From contig NZ_JPUA01000022.1 in the NCBI RefSeq assembly GCF_002211105.1, positions 13,958 through 77,957 of the forward strand: 64,000 nt of DNA, given 5' to 3'. The notes beneath the pieces were generated by a model. It did no database searches and was not told the origin of the DNA. It saw nothing but the letters and a program-made list of their open reading frames with translations. Position numbers and translations under genes: made by a program. Within the stretch, counting starts at the first letter, position 1. Each line of letters begins with the position of its first letter. Shown here one piece after another: positions 55,257 to 63,898 of the stretch. The DNA is from Halomonas campaniensis. Lineage in GTDB: Bacteria > Pseudomonadota > Gammaproteobacteria > Pseudomonadales > Halomonadaceae.

Positions 55257-55757
55257 GTGAGTATTAAAAATGCTGATGCAGAAGCGCCTGAAGTGGCAAA
55301 TAAGACACTTGTAATACGAAAAAAGTGGCTGGAATTAGCGGTCTATTTTGTGCTGCTGGCAGCGACGGCTTTATATGCCAATGACGCACTTAAGCTGCCC
55401 AGCTATAGCTCGTCAGGTATTGGTGCTAGTGGGTTTCCGCTGTTGGTCGCCACGCTGATGGGAGTTTCATTACTGCTTTTAATTGTAGTGAGTTTTTTAA
55501 GTAAGCCTAGCCAGGAAAGCGATTCATTGGTTGAAATTAGCCGGCCTGCGCAAGTGTTGCTATCGATGATGGTGATGGCTGCTGTGGTGCTGGCACTCGA
55601 ATGGGTTGGACTCATAGTGGGCATTGCCCTCATGGCGTTTTTATTAATGAAACTGGGAGGGGAGAACCGTTACTCGTTACTGCTAACGCTGCCACCCTTA
55701 CTGGCACTTGGCATTTACGCCATCTTCGTACTGGTGCTCGGCGTCTATTTTGATTGA
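55257..55757 (+). CDS. TctB family small membrane subunit of TTT transporter (second copy)
   Basis: A 166-residue protein with four hydrophobic helices after a polar N-terminal stretch. GIGASGFPLLVATLMG is the TctB-like motif after the first helix. The start is GTG with GGAGG 6 bases upstream; the longest frame begins 60 bases earlier with no site. It ends 9 bases before tctA. It probably works with the receptors at 47778-49816. Confidence 0.82.
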   Translation: MSIKNADAEAPEVANKTLVIRKKWLELAVYFVLLAATALYANDALKLPSYSSSGIGASGFPLLVATLMGVSLLLLIVVSFLSKPSQESDSLVEISRPAQVLLSMMVMAAVVLALEWVGLIVGIALMAFLLMKLGGENRYSLLLTLPPLLALGIYAIFVLVLGVYFD

Positions 55758-55766
55758 GGTTTGAAC

Positions 55767-57266
55767 ATGATTGATAATCTATTGATAGGACTGAATGCCT
55801 TTGCCGACCCCATGGTGCTTGTTGGTCTTATCGCGGGCGCCTTAATTGGTTACTTGATTGGTGCTATTCCTGGCTTGGGGCCTAGCCTGGGGATCGCGCT
55901 GATGATTCCCTTCACTTACAGTATGGATCCGCTTGTCTCTATCGTCATGCTGGTCGCGCTGTTTGCCGCTGCCGAGTATGGCGGCGCCATTTCGGGCATC
56001 TTGCTTAACTCTCCTGGCACGGCAGCGGCGGTGGCGACCACCTGGGACGGCTACCCCCTTACCAAGCAGGGTAAAACCGGTATTGCGCTGAATATTTCCA
56101 TTATTTCCTCGGGTATCGGTATCTTTGTCAGCACCATTCTGCTGTTTTTTACCGCCGTACCGCTCTCTGAATATGCGCTGAATTTTGGGCCATCGGCTTA
56201 TTTTGCGCTTGCCCTGCTGGGGTTGAGCCTGGTGTCGAGCTTCTCGTCCGGTTCAATGCTGAAAGGTGCTCTGGCGATGGGGTTTGGCCTTGCTTTAGCC
56301 ACCGTCGGACTGGATAGTCAAACCGGTGTTCCACGATTTAGCTATCATCCAGATTTTTTTGAAGGTCTACCGTTAGTCCCTGTCTTGCTCGGCTTATTTG
56401 CCCTTTCCGAAGTACTCTTTATGATTGAGGCGGGCGCAAGCCATAAAGTAAAGAATCAGCCAATGAGCGGTATTTTAGAGGTGCCCTTCAAAACCTTTTA
56501 TAAGATGAAGTATCTGTTTTTGCGTAGCTCATTGATCGGCTATTTTGTGGGCGTCATACCGGGGGCTGGGGCGTCCATTGGTTCCTTCATCTCCTACGCG
56601 GTGGCGAAGCGTTTTTCAAAGCGGCCTGAGCTGTTTGGTAACGGCAGCTACGAAGGGATTGCGGCCTCTGAAACGGCCAATAATGCCTCGGTTTCGGGCT
56701 CTTTGTCGCCGTTGCTCGCGCTGGGTATTCCGGGCTCCGCTACGACTGCCATTATGATCGGCGCGCTAATGATTCACGGGGTGCAACCAGGCCCATTGCT
56801 GTTCACCACGAACCCTGAAATTCCCTATACGGTGTTTGTGTCGCTCTGGTTGAGTGTGCCGATCATGGTCTTTATTGGCCTTGCAGGGGCGCGGTTCTGG
56901 GCCAAAGTAGCGGATATCCCGCGTCCGGCGATTGCCGCCATCGTGGCATCAATTAGCTTGATTGGGGCCTATGCGTCGACAAGCTCCATGTTCCCGGTCT
57001 ACGTGGCGCTTACCTTTGGGGTTGTCGGCTATGTGCTGCGCAAAGCGAATATTCCCTTGGCGCCGGTCATTTTGGCCCTGGTATTAGGTGATATGCTGGA
57101 GACCAACCTGCGCCGGGCGCTGTCTATTTCCAATGGTGATGTGACGACCTTGATTACTAATCCGCTGAGTGCAACATTGTTAGCTATTGCAGCACTCTCC
57201 TTCTTTCTCCCGGCGCTGGGTATGTTTCGTAAAAAAGTGAAGGGGTATCGAGCCACTAATACTTAA
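55767..57266 (+). CDS. TctA family large membrane subunit of TTT transporter (second copy)
   Basis: A 499-residue permease with the TctA repeats: LIGYLIGAIPGLGPSLGIAL and AAEYGGAISGILLNSPGT in the first half, FVGVIPGAGASIGSFISYA and LGIPGSATTAIMIGALM in the second. A GAGG site lies 7 bases before the ATG. It differs clearly from the TctA at 37615-39111 (for example LLNSPGTAAAVATTWDGYP against LLNLPGTPSSAVTCLDGYP), so the two systems are old paralogues, not a recent duplication. Confidence 0.9.
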   Translation: MIDNLLIGLNAFADPMVLVGLIAGALIGYLIGAIPGLGPSLGIALMIPFTYSMDPLVSIVMLVALFAAAEYGGAISGILLNSPGTAAAVATTWDGYPLTKQGKTGIALNISIISSGIGIFVSTILLFFTAVPLSEYALNFGPSAYFALALLGLSLVSSFSSGSMLKGALAMGFGLALATVGLDSQTGVPRFSYHPDFFEGLPLVPVLLGLFALSEVLFMIEAGASHKVKNQPMSGILEVPFKTFYKMKYLFLRSSLIGYFVGVIPGAGASIGSFISYAVAKRFSKRPELFGNGSYEGIAASETANNASVSGSLSPLLALGIPGSATTAIMIGALMIHGVQPGPLLFTTNPEIPYTVFVSLWLSVPIMVFIGLAGARFWAKVADIPRPAIAAIVASISLIGAYASTSSMFPVYVALTFGVVGYVLRKANIPLAPVILALVLGDMLETNLRRALSISNGDVTTLITNPLSATLLAIAALSFFLPALGMFRKKVKGYRATNT

Positions 57267-57318
57267 TGGGTGCTTGGCAACGTTATTCACCATGGGCATC
57301 AGTGACAGGGAGGTCGGC

Positions 57319-57345
57319 ATGACGTTCGAAAGATGCCATGAATAA
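57319..57345 (+). other. Possible 8-codon leader ORF overlapping the MFS gene start
   Basis: The ATG at 57319 has a strong GGGAGG site, reads MTFERCHE and stops 5 bases past the MFS ATG in another frame. The MFS start itself has only a weak site, so termination-reinitiation coupling is plausible. It may be chance. Confidence 0.3.
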
Positions 57346-58504
57346 GGCGTTTGCCTGCATCTGTCTCAGCTTAGGCACCGCCTTTGTCGTACAAACGATG
57401 CTACTGGTGGCGGTGCCGCTCGCGGCCATTGAGCTGGGTGCGACACCGTTAATGCTGGGCTTTATCGTCAGTGCTCCTTACGTATTACCGCTACTGTTAG
57501 CGCTCCCTTTTGGCTCACTGGTGGCACGCTTGGGCAGCCCTCGCACCCTTCAGATAGGGGCCGTGGCCATGGTGATCGGTGCCGGGCTATTGGCGGTCAT
57601 GCCAGGCTTTAAGGGATTAATCGCCGGGCAGCTGGTGATTGGTTTGGCGCAGCTGTTGATGATTATTTCAGCCCAAACGGCAATCACTTACCTGGGCCAG
57701 GGCACGGTGCTGGAAAAGTATTTTGGCTGGTACACCACCTATTTATCGATTGGGCAGATGGTGGGGCCGCTACTGGCGGGCTGGATCATCGATTATCGTG
57801 GCGGTCCAGGTGCCGCGTTTTACGGCGCTTTTATTTCCTCTTTTGTGGCGCTGGTGGCCTTTTTTATGGCCAACCAGCGCACATCAAGCGGTGATCATAA
57901 GGGCGTTGGTTTTCTCATCAGCGTTGGGCAGCAGTGGCAACTGCTGAAAACCTCCCAAGGAGTGAAGCTATCGCTGATTATCTCCCTGGCGGCCATGCTG
58001 GCGTTGGGCGCGCATGGCAGCTACTTTCCGGTGTATCTTGAAAGTCTGGCACTTTCGGGAACCACGATAGGGCTGTTGGTCAGCTTGCGTGCACTTGCCT
58101 CCATGGCGGTTAGGCCGTTTACCAGTGCCATTGTCGCTCTGCTTCACGGCCGTTACGCCACTATGTCGCTCACCTTGCTGTTTATGGCGCTGGGGCTAAT
58201 GTTGGTGGGGGTGACGGGGAATGTCTACTGGTTATGCTTGTTTTCCATTCTGGTGGGGCTGGGCGTAGGGCTCTCTCAGCCGCTCTCCATGGTGGTCATC
58301 GCAGAATCCGTACCGGAGCGTCAGCGCGCCCATGCCTTAGCGGTGCGCTTGATGGCTAATCGGGCCATGCAGTTTGCCGCACCGCTGCTATTGGGGATTG
58401 TGACTCAGCTTGGCGGCTTTACATTGGCGTATTTCGCCTGCGGGGTGCTGCTTCTATTGCACTGGTTGCTTTTTCAGCGCCTTAGAGGGCAGCAAGTTCA
58501 GTAA
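57338..58504 (+). CDS. MFS transporter
   Basis: A 388-residue permease with 12 predicted helices. The helix 2-3 loop LPFGSLVARLGSPRTLQIGA is the MFS motif A equivalent, and the second half has HGRYATMSLTLLFMALGL at the matching place. Substrate is unknown. It is on the same strand as tctBA, 72 bases after it, and converges with the LysR gene with a 7-base gap. It could be a carboxylate importer or an exporter. The weak ribosome-binding site and overlapping short leader frame are noted separately. Confidence 0.85.
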   Translation: MNKAFACICLSLGTAFVVQTMLLVAVPLAAIELGATPLMLGFIVSAPYVLPLLLALPFGSLVARLGSPRTLQIGAVAMVIGAGLLAVMPGFKGLIAGQLVIGLAQLLMIISAQTAITYLGQGTVLEKYFGWYTTYLSIGQMVGPLLAGWIIDYRGGPGAAFYGAFISSFVALVAFFMANQRTSSGDHKGVGFLISVGQQWQLLKTSQGVKLSLIISLAAMLALGAHGSYFPVYLESLALSGTTIGLLVSLRALASMAVRPFTSAIVALLHGRYATMSLTLLFMALGLMLVGVTGNVYWLCLFSILVGLGVGLSQPLSMVVIAESVPERQRAHALAVRLMANRAMQFAAPLLLGIVTQLGGFTLAYFACGVLLLLHWLLFQRLRGQQVQ

Positions 58505-58511
58505 GCGTTCC

Positions 58512-59411
58512 TTAACTTAGCTGGCCCAAGGGGTGGCCAATCAGATCCTTCATCCACTCTAGAAACTTGATCAGGGCATCAGAAGGGCGGGCATCTTTAG
58601 GCCATGTTAGGTAGTACGCCTCGTCGGTGCGGCATACCGTGTCTGATAGCGCTACAAAGCTGCCTTCCTGCAGTTGGCGCTCGACAAACACCTTAATGGC
58701 GATGGCGGCGCCAATATTCATTGACGCCGCTTCATAGGCTAGCGCTGAGTTGTCGAACTTCATGCCAGCCTCTTCATCCAGGCCTTCTAAGCCGCTTTTT
58801 CCCAGCCATGTCTTCCAGTCGTCTGGGCGCGCCATGGAGTGTAGCCGACGCACCTTAGCGATATCGTTTTTAGCCAACCCCTCGGCTTCCCATAAAGCGG
58901 CGGACACAATGGGAATCAGCTCGATATCCACCAGCTTTTCAGCATGTAGTCCTGGCCAGTCACCATGCCCGGAACGGATGGCGGCATCGATGCCCTGTGT
59001 TTGGAAATCAACCGGCTTTAGCGAGGATGACAACTTGACCTCAAGCAGCGGATTTCTGTTATGAAAATCGGCCAGCCTGGGAATCAACCAACGCTGCGAG
59101 AACGTGGTGTAGGATTGGATCGAGAGCACATCACGCTTATTTCGACGTGATACTTTGCGCGAGGCATTTTCAAGTTCGCGGAAAGCGTTTTTAACCCCCG
59201 CGTAGAGCTCCGCACCCTCCTGGGTAAGCTCAATACCGCGATGCAGACGATTAAACAGCGCTACCCCAAGGTAATCCTCTAATACTTTCACTTGGCGGCT
59301 AACCGCTACCTGGGATACATGCAGTTCGTCTGCCGCACGGGTTAGGCTGCGTAGACGTGCGGCTACCTCAAACGCTCTGAGCGGATTGAGGGGGAGTAGT
59401 GGATGGCTCAT
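58512..59411 (-). CDS. LysR family regulator, GcvA-like
   Basis: A 299-residue regulator of the GcvA/AmpR-type LysR group: LPLNPLRAFEVAARLRSLTRAADELHVSQ opens the winged helix, VAVSRQVKVLEDYLG is the recognition helix, and RNPLLEVKLSSS the effector domain. The ATG giving MSHPLLPLN was chosen from family length; the longest frame begins 57 bases earlier. It lies 127 bases downstream of nitH on the same strand, so it may be part of, or control, the nit cluster, or else the convergent MFS gene. Confidence 0.88.
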   Translation of the reverse strand: MSHPLLPLNPLRAFEVAARLRSLTRAADELHVSQVAVSRQVKVLEDYLGVALFNRLHRGIELTQEGAELYAGVKNAFRELENASRKVSRRNKRDVLSIQSYTTFSQRWLIPRLADFHNRNPLLEVKLSSSLKPVDFQTQGIDAAIRSGHGDWPGLHAEKLVDIELIPIVSAALWEAEGLAKNDIAKVRRLHSMARPDDWKTWLGKSGLEGLDEEAGMKFDNSALAYEAASMNIGAAIAIKVFVERQLQEGSFVALSDTVCRTDEAYYLTWPKDARPSDALIKFLEWMKDLIGHPLGQLS

Positions 59412-59538
59412 AGGGTTACCAATCGTGTCGCTGACAGCTGACGTGTGGGGAGGGCTGCTGCATAACAATACAGTAACACTCTGATAGCAACCCTTTGATA
59501 GTAACCCAATGGCTGGTGTGAATCGAGCGAAGCTGGCC

Positions 59539-60822
59539 CTAGGCTGGTGCCTGCTCCGCTACCTTCGGCAAAGCCATATCATGTGGGAGCCGATAAGCTT
59601 TGATGCGTTCAACCAAGTACTCAGCGTCAGCCGCTACCCCAGAGAACCGCCCCGAACCCCAGGTATGCAGCCATGGCAAGCCAATAAAGTAGAGGCCAGG
59701 CTGCTGGGTGACGCCGCGCTGGTGTACGGGATGGCCCTGGCCATTAAATACCGGGGCATCCAACCAGTGGAAGTCAGGGCGAAAGCCAATGCACCATATA
59801 ACGGCGCTAATCCCTGCGTCGGCCAGGTTGAGCTCAGTATGCTCTTGATCAGGCTCCCAGCACGGCGTGTACTCGGGCGCGGGTGGTGCCTCGATACCCT
59901 GGGAGTCGATATAGGCATCAATTCGCTGATTGATATTGCAATAAACACTGTCGGCATGATCAAGGTTGGCTTTCAAATTATCGTGAAAGATAAAGTCCCC
60001 ATTACGGTACTCTTCTAATAGACCGAATAGCTCCATACCTTCGAGAGCGAACTTGCGTAGGTCGATCTCCCGGCCCCCGTCACGACCTGTGACATAGTGG
60101 TTGGTGTTATCTCTTACTCCCTCACGTAATGGGTGCTGATCGACCGACATCTCGTAGTAGCCCATTTCATCAAGCCATTCGACAACATCTTTGCCGCGAT
60201 ATTGACGCGCCACGCGCGGGGCATCACCGGTGGCGAGAAAGACTTTTCGCCCAGCAATATGCAGGTCTTCGGCAATCTGGGCGCCAGACTGGCCGGAGCC
60301 CACCACCAGCACTGCTCCCTCGGGCAACTGCTCAGAGGTTCGATATTCCGCTGAATGTAGCTGGAATAACCGATCAGGCAGTCGCTCTGCCATACGTGGA
60401 ATGATAGGGAGGTGATAACCGCCGGAGGCTACCACGACTTGGTCTGCGCTAAACTCGCCGGAAGACGTCTTAACTTCATATTTTCCGTTGCTATTCAGGC
60501 TGACGCGATTCACCGCAACGCCTTCGAGGGCGGGAGGCTGAACCTTGGCTGCAAAGCGGTCAAGGTAAGCAACGACCTCGTCTCGTTTCATAAAGCCTTT
60601 AGGGTCATCCCCGTCATAGGGGTGATCGGGTAGCCGGCATTGCCAGTTCGGTGTCACCAAGGTGAAGGAGTCCCAGCGAGCAGTTTGCCAGCTATGCATC
60701 AAGCGATGCTTCTCAATGACGAGGTGATCAACCGCCTGGGCTTGAAGGTAATGGCTGACGGATAGCCCCGCCTGACCGCCGCCGATGATAATGGCAGAGT
60801 AGTGTTGACGTAGATCTTTCAT
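59539..60822 (-). CDS. nitH: Nit1C flavin-dependent oxidoreductase NitH (MSMEG_0569 family)
   Basis: A 427-residue flavoprotein with FAD motif IIIGGGQAGLSVSHYLQAQ (near residue 11) and an NAD(P)H motif VVGSGQSGAQIAEDLHI, the layout of FMO-like monooxygenases. TARWDSFTLVTPNW is shared with this nitrogen-starvation family. The chosen ATG has a GAGA-type site; the open frame upstream (96 codons) runs through the intergenic region and nitG in another frame and is spurious. It is the last gene of nitC-nitD-nitE-nitF-nitG-nitH. An oxygenase is expected to be needed for cyanide oxidation, but the actual substrate is not established. Confidence 0.85.
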   Translation of the reverse strand: MKDLRQHYSAIIIGGGQAGLSVSHYLQAQAVDHLVIEKHRLMHSWQTARWDSFTLVTPNWQCRLPDHPYDGDDPKGFMKRDEVVAYLDRFAAKVQPPALEGVAVNRVSLNSNGKYEVKTSSGEFSADQVVVASGGYHLPIIPRMAERLPDRLFQLHSAEYRTSEQLPEGAVLVVGSGQSGAQIAEDLHIAGRKVFLATGDAPRVARQYRGKDVVEWLDEMGYYEMSVDQHPLREGVRDNTNHYVTGRDGGREIDLRKFALEGMELFGLLEEYRNGDFIFHDNLKANLDHADSVYCNINQRIDAYIDSQGIEAPPAPEYTPCWEPDQEHTELNLADAGISAVIWCIGFRPDFHWLDAPVFNGQGHPVHQRGVTQQPGLYFIGLPWLHTWGSGRFSGVAADAEYLVERIKAYRLPHDMALPKVAEQAPA

Positions 60823-60875
60823 ATCGCTCTCACTTTGTATCGATTGCTGAAATATTTGATGAGATGGTTGATGCG

Positions 60876-61163
60876 TTAGTCGATGTGGATAATTTCGACC
60901 ATGTCCTGGGTGCCATTGCCAAACTGCTGAGCTTTGGCCTTGATGACCGTCGACTGATCCATGGCACTGGAGCAGAAGAAGCCGAATTTTTGTTCGACTC
61001 GCTGGCTGGCCGCCTCTAGGGCTATGTCGGCGCGTTCCACAAAAGCAGCGACGCTGAGACGCTCGCCGACCTGGAAGTGCTCCTTTACGACAGTAGAGGG
61101 TGAGTAGCATTGGTCTTCGCTGCCGTCTGGCCAGCGAACGTGGAAGTGTGTGGCTGGCATCAT
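60876..61163 (-). CDS. nitG: Nit1C small protein NitG (MSMEG_0570 family)
   Basis: A 95-residue protein with no known fold, of the nitrogen-starvation response family defined by this cluster. FHVRWPDGSEDQCYSPSTVV is the conserved N-terminal part, and AFVERADIALEAASQRV follows. The ATG overlaps the nitF stop by one base and has AGGAG 5 bases ahead. Its function is unknown; small size and strict linkage suggest a partner subunit of NitF or NitH. Confidence 0.82.
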   Translation of the reverse strand: MMPATHFHVRWPDGSEDQCYSPSTVVKEHFQVGERLSVAAFVERADIALEAASQRVEQKFGFFCSSAMDQSTVIKAKAQQFGNGTQDMVEIIHID

Positions 61164-62164
61164 CAAAGCTCCTGTTGGGGGGTAGGCATTTGGGGGCGAC
61201 TCAGCCCGGTTAACGGTGTCGTGGAAAGATCATGGAACAATTGGCGATCATCGTTGGTTGCTACCCAGAGCTGCGGTGAGGAAGCGATCTCTCCGATTTG
61301 CGCAGCGGCGATACCGCGGGCATGGAAGCGCTCCAGCAGCATGGGGAGGTGTTCATGATCCGTGGTGAGCAGGTAACCGTAGCTAGGGAAGGTGCATAAC
61401 CAGTCCTGCCAAGTGACTTTCTCGGGCTTCGGGATGGCGTCAAGCTTAATGTTCACGCCTACATTAGCGCTCTCCATGAGCATTAAGGTGGTGCCGAGGA
61501 GACCGGCCTGGCTAATATCTTTGGCGGCGATAGCCAAGCCTGCTTCAGCAATACAGGGGAGTAGTTCGATGTCGCCACGCAAACGTTCAGCGGGCGCCGT
61601 TGTGGCCGCGTTCCAATTCAGATAGGGCGCTTGATAGGCGCCGCGCAGGTCAATGGCTGCCACTAATAGCTGCCCTGGCCGTGCCCCAAAACTGCTCAAC
61701 AGGCATTGGGCACGACCCAATATGCCGACCGCCAATTGCGGCTGATTGGAACGCAGGTTTGTGTGCCCCCCAACGATGGGAATGCGGAAGGTGTCGGCGG
61801 CCTCACGCATGCCTTTGACAATGAGTTCAGCGCTTTCTGGGTCATGGCTCCATAGAGCATTGACGATTGCCTGGGGCCGCCCGCCCATGGCGGCGATATC
61901 ACTGACGTTAACCATCACCGAACACCAGCCCGCAAACCAAGGATCCACGGCGACGAAGGCGGTCAGTAGCCCTTCCATCGCCAGTAGCGTGTAGCCTTCA
62001 CTGCAGGGAATGGCCGCGGTATCGTCGCCGTTGGGGTGCCAGCCATCGGGCAGGGCTGTCAGGCTGGGAGCGATCCGCGCAATATCGGCCTTATGGGCAA
62101 GACCACTGTAGTCGTGCACTTTCTGGAGTAGTTCTGCTAGGTCGAGTCGTTGCTTTTGGCTCAT
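61163..62164 (-). CDS. nitF: Nit1C AIR-synthase-like protein NitF (Sll0787 family)
   Basis: A 333-residue protein of the PurM/ThiL/SelD ATP-binding superfamily. GWHPNGDDTAAIP is the N-terminal metal/ATP loop; MVNVSDIAAMGGRPQAIVNA and VGGHTNLRS are the ATP-site strands. Superfamily members phosphorylate or activate a carbonyl or amide oxygen, so it may activate an acyl substrate. The start overlaps nitE by 4 bases (ATGA) and its stop touches nitG. The function in Nit1C is not known. Confidence 0.85.
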   Translation of the reverse strand: MSQKQRLDLAELLQKVHDYSGLAHKADIARIAPSLTALPDGWHPNGDDTAAIPCSEGYTLLAMEGLLTAFVAVDPWFAGWCSVMVNVSDIAAMGGRPQAIVNALWSHDPESAELIVKGMREAADTFRIPIVGGHTNLRSNQPQLAVGILGRAQCLLSSFGARPGQLLVAAIDLRGAYQAPYLNWNAATTAPAERLRGDIELLPCIAEAGLAIAAKDISQAGLLGTTLMLMESANVGVNIKLDAIPKPEKVTWQDWLCTFPSYGYLLTTDHEHLPMLLERFHARGIAAAQIGEIASSPQLWVATNDDRQLFHDLSTTPLTGLSRPQMPTPQQEL

Positions 62165-62769
62165 GATGCTTGTCTCAGTGTGGGGGCTGAAAGAATCTTA
62201 AGCAGCCCGGGCGCCAACTCAGCGAGAGGCTGGCGTTGACGCCCAGGCACAACAAAGCCGCTAAGAGGGGAGTGGCAAGGCGGGTAGTGGTTAAGGTCGG
62301 CCTCCATGACGACATGCGGCCGATCAAGGATTAACTCCTCACCAATGCTTTGCCAGTGCAACTGCTTAAACAGGGCTTCATTCTGGGCCTGTACTCGGGC
62401 CAAAAAGCGTTGGCAGCCCAGTGCATGAGCGCTGGAGACGGCCAGCCGAATCAGCGTGGAGCCTAGGCGGCCTTGGGCGCGGAAGGCTGGGTCAACAGCA
62501 AGGCGCGAGCCATGCCAGAGGCCAGGGGCTGATTCGTGAATACGCACCGTTCCCACGACTTGTTCATACCAGCCCCCGGTGCACCCTAAAGCGACGAGCA
62601 GATGGGCCGAGTCATCGATAGCATCTCGGTCGTCCTGATCGAATATCGCCTGCTCATCGCAGAAAACGCGCCGCCGCAATGCCAGTGCTTCACCGGTTTC
62701 CCAAGGTAGGCTCGCCCACTTGATCCGGTAGTCGGAATAGGCCGAATAGGCGTCGGATGTTGACATCAT
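62161..62769 (-). CDS. nitE: Nit1C GNAT acetyltransferase NitE (Sll0786 family)
   Basis: A 202-residue GNAT-fold protein. RRRVFCDEQAIFDQDDRDAID is the N-terminal family segment and LAVDPAFRAQGRLGSTLIRLA holds the acetyl-CoA loop (RAQGRLG). It would acylate an amine using an acyl-CoA. AGGAG lies 6 bases before the first of two ATGs. It is coupled to nitF; 34 bases separate it from nitD. Confidence 0.86.
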   Translation of the reverse strand: MMSTSDAYSAYSDYRIKWASLPWETGEALALRRRVFCDEQAIFDQDDRDAIDDSAHLLVALGCTGGWYEQVVGTVRIHESAPGLWHGSRLAVDPAFRAQGRLGSTLIRLAVSSAHALGCQRFLARVQAQNEALFKQLHWQSIGEELILDRPHVVMEADLNHYPPCHSPLSGFVVPGRQRQPLAELAPGLLKILSAPTLRQAS

Positions 62770-62803
62770 CGGGCACTCCTCTATTAAGCGTGCATGCGCG
62801 CTG

Positions 62804-63898
62804 TTAGCGCTCGTACTCAGACAGCGTTGAACAGGCGCCGCAACGCCCGCAGCCCGCTTTGATATCGCTAGCGCGCAGCGCCGCGAGTTTTAAGCGCCTG
62901 CCAAGCGGCGCCAGGATCGACTCCATAAAGTCGGCGCTGGGCGGCTGATGATCTTCTAATGGCGTGCCGTTAATTGGCACGAACGGCACTACAAAAGGGT
63001 AAACGCCGATTTCGATTAGGCGTTGGCAGGTTTCCAAAATGGCCTCACGGGTATCCCCGAGCCCGGCAAGAATATAAGTGCTGACTTGTCCGCGACCAAA
63101 AACCTCGACGGCATCCTGGAAGGCTTGCATATACGCTTCAATGCCAACTTCGGCTTTGCCTGGCATCAGCGTTTTTCTTAGCGTAGGTGTCACCACTTCG
63201 AGATGCATGCCCAGGCTGTCAACGCCAGCTTCTTTCATCCGGGCATACCAAATGGGGTCCTTCGGCGGTTCGCACTGCCCTTGCAGCGGAAGATCCACGG
63301 CCGCTTTGATGGCCTTTGCACTTTCGCAAAGGACGCTGGCCCCTCGGTCAGGCGTGGCTGGGGTTCCGGTAGTCATGACCATATGTTTGACGCCGTCGAG
63401 CGCGACAGCGGCCTTAGCCACCTCGGCCAGTTGGTCTGGAGACTTATGCGCAATGGTGCGCCCAGCTTGAAGTGATTGACCAATCGAGCAGAATTTACAG
63501 GCTTTGCGCCTGCTCTCATAACGGATGCATGTTTGCAGTACCGTCGTGGCCAGTACATCGCGGCTATGCAAAGTGGCGATATGCGTATAGGGGATGCCGT
63601 CATCTGTTTGCAGATTATAAAAGCGCGGCGTATCAGCAAAGGTGATATCGGCCATAGGGATGGTATTCTCGGTCAGCTGATCCCCCTCTTCGCAGGAGGC
63701 TACGCTGAACGGTGAGCGCCATGCCGATTGGGTATAAACCGGCACCATCACGGTGACGCCATCAATGGTGATCGCTTGGTGGTCAGAGGGGCCGGCGCCA
63801 CCGCGCCGGCTAACATGCTCCTGTGAGGTATCCTGGAGACGTACCCCTCGGGTTTGAAGCTCGGTGAACAAACGCGAGCGGTCGGCTAGATTATTCAT
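62804..63898 (-). CDS. nitD: Nit1C radical SAM protein NitD (MSMEG_0568 family)
   Basis: A 364-residue radical SAM enzyme. The cluster cysteines are Cys124, Cys134 and Cys137 (TCIRYESRRKACKFCSIG), a CX9CX2C spacing rather than the usual CX3CX2C. The C-terminus has a further Cys triplet, 350/353/356 (CGRCGACS), a possible auxiliary Fe-S site. It has the biotin/lipoyl-synthase-like body (MVMTTGTPATPDRGA; LQGQCEPPKDP). The ATG has GAGGAG 6 bases ahead and overlaps nitC by 8 bases. Its substrate and product are unknown; its tie to a nitrilase suggests radical chemistry on a nitrogen compound. Confidence 0.87.
   Translation of the reverse strand: MNNLADRSRLFTELQTRGVRLQDTSQEHVSRRGGAGPSDHQAITIDGVTVMVPVYTQSAWRSPFSVASCEEGDQLTENTIPMADITFADTPRFYNLQTDDGIPYTHIATLHSRDVLATTVLQTCIRYESRRKACKFCSIGQSLQAGRTIAHKSPDQLAEVAKAAVALDGVKHMVMTTGTPATPDRGASVLCESAKAIKAAVDLPLQGQCEPPKDPIWYARMKEAGVDSLGMHLEVVTPTLRKTLMPGKAEVGIEAYMQAFQDAVEVFGRGQVSTYILAGLGDTREAILETCQRLIEIGVYPFVVPFVPINGTPLEDHQPPSADFMESILAPLGRRLKLAALRASDIKAGCGRCGACSTLSEYER

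Noticed and set aside
60823..61110. N-terminal extension of the nitH frame by 96 codons
   Set aside because: It overlaps nitG in another frame, has no homologous content and would give an atypical length.
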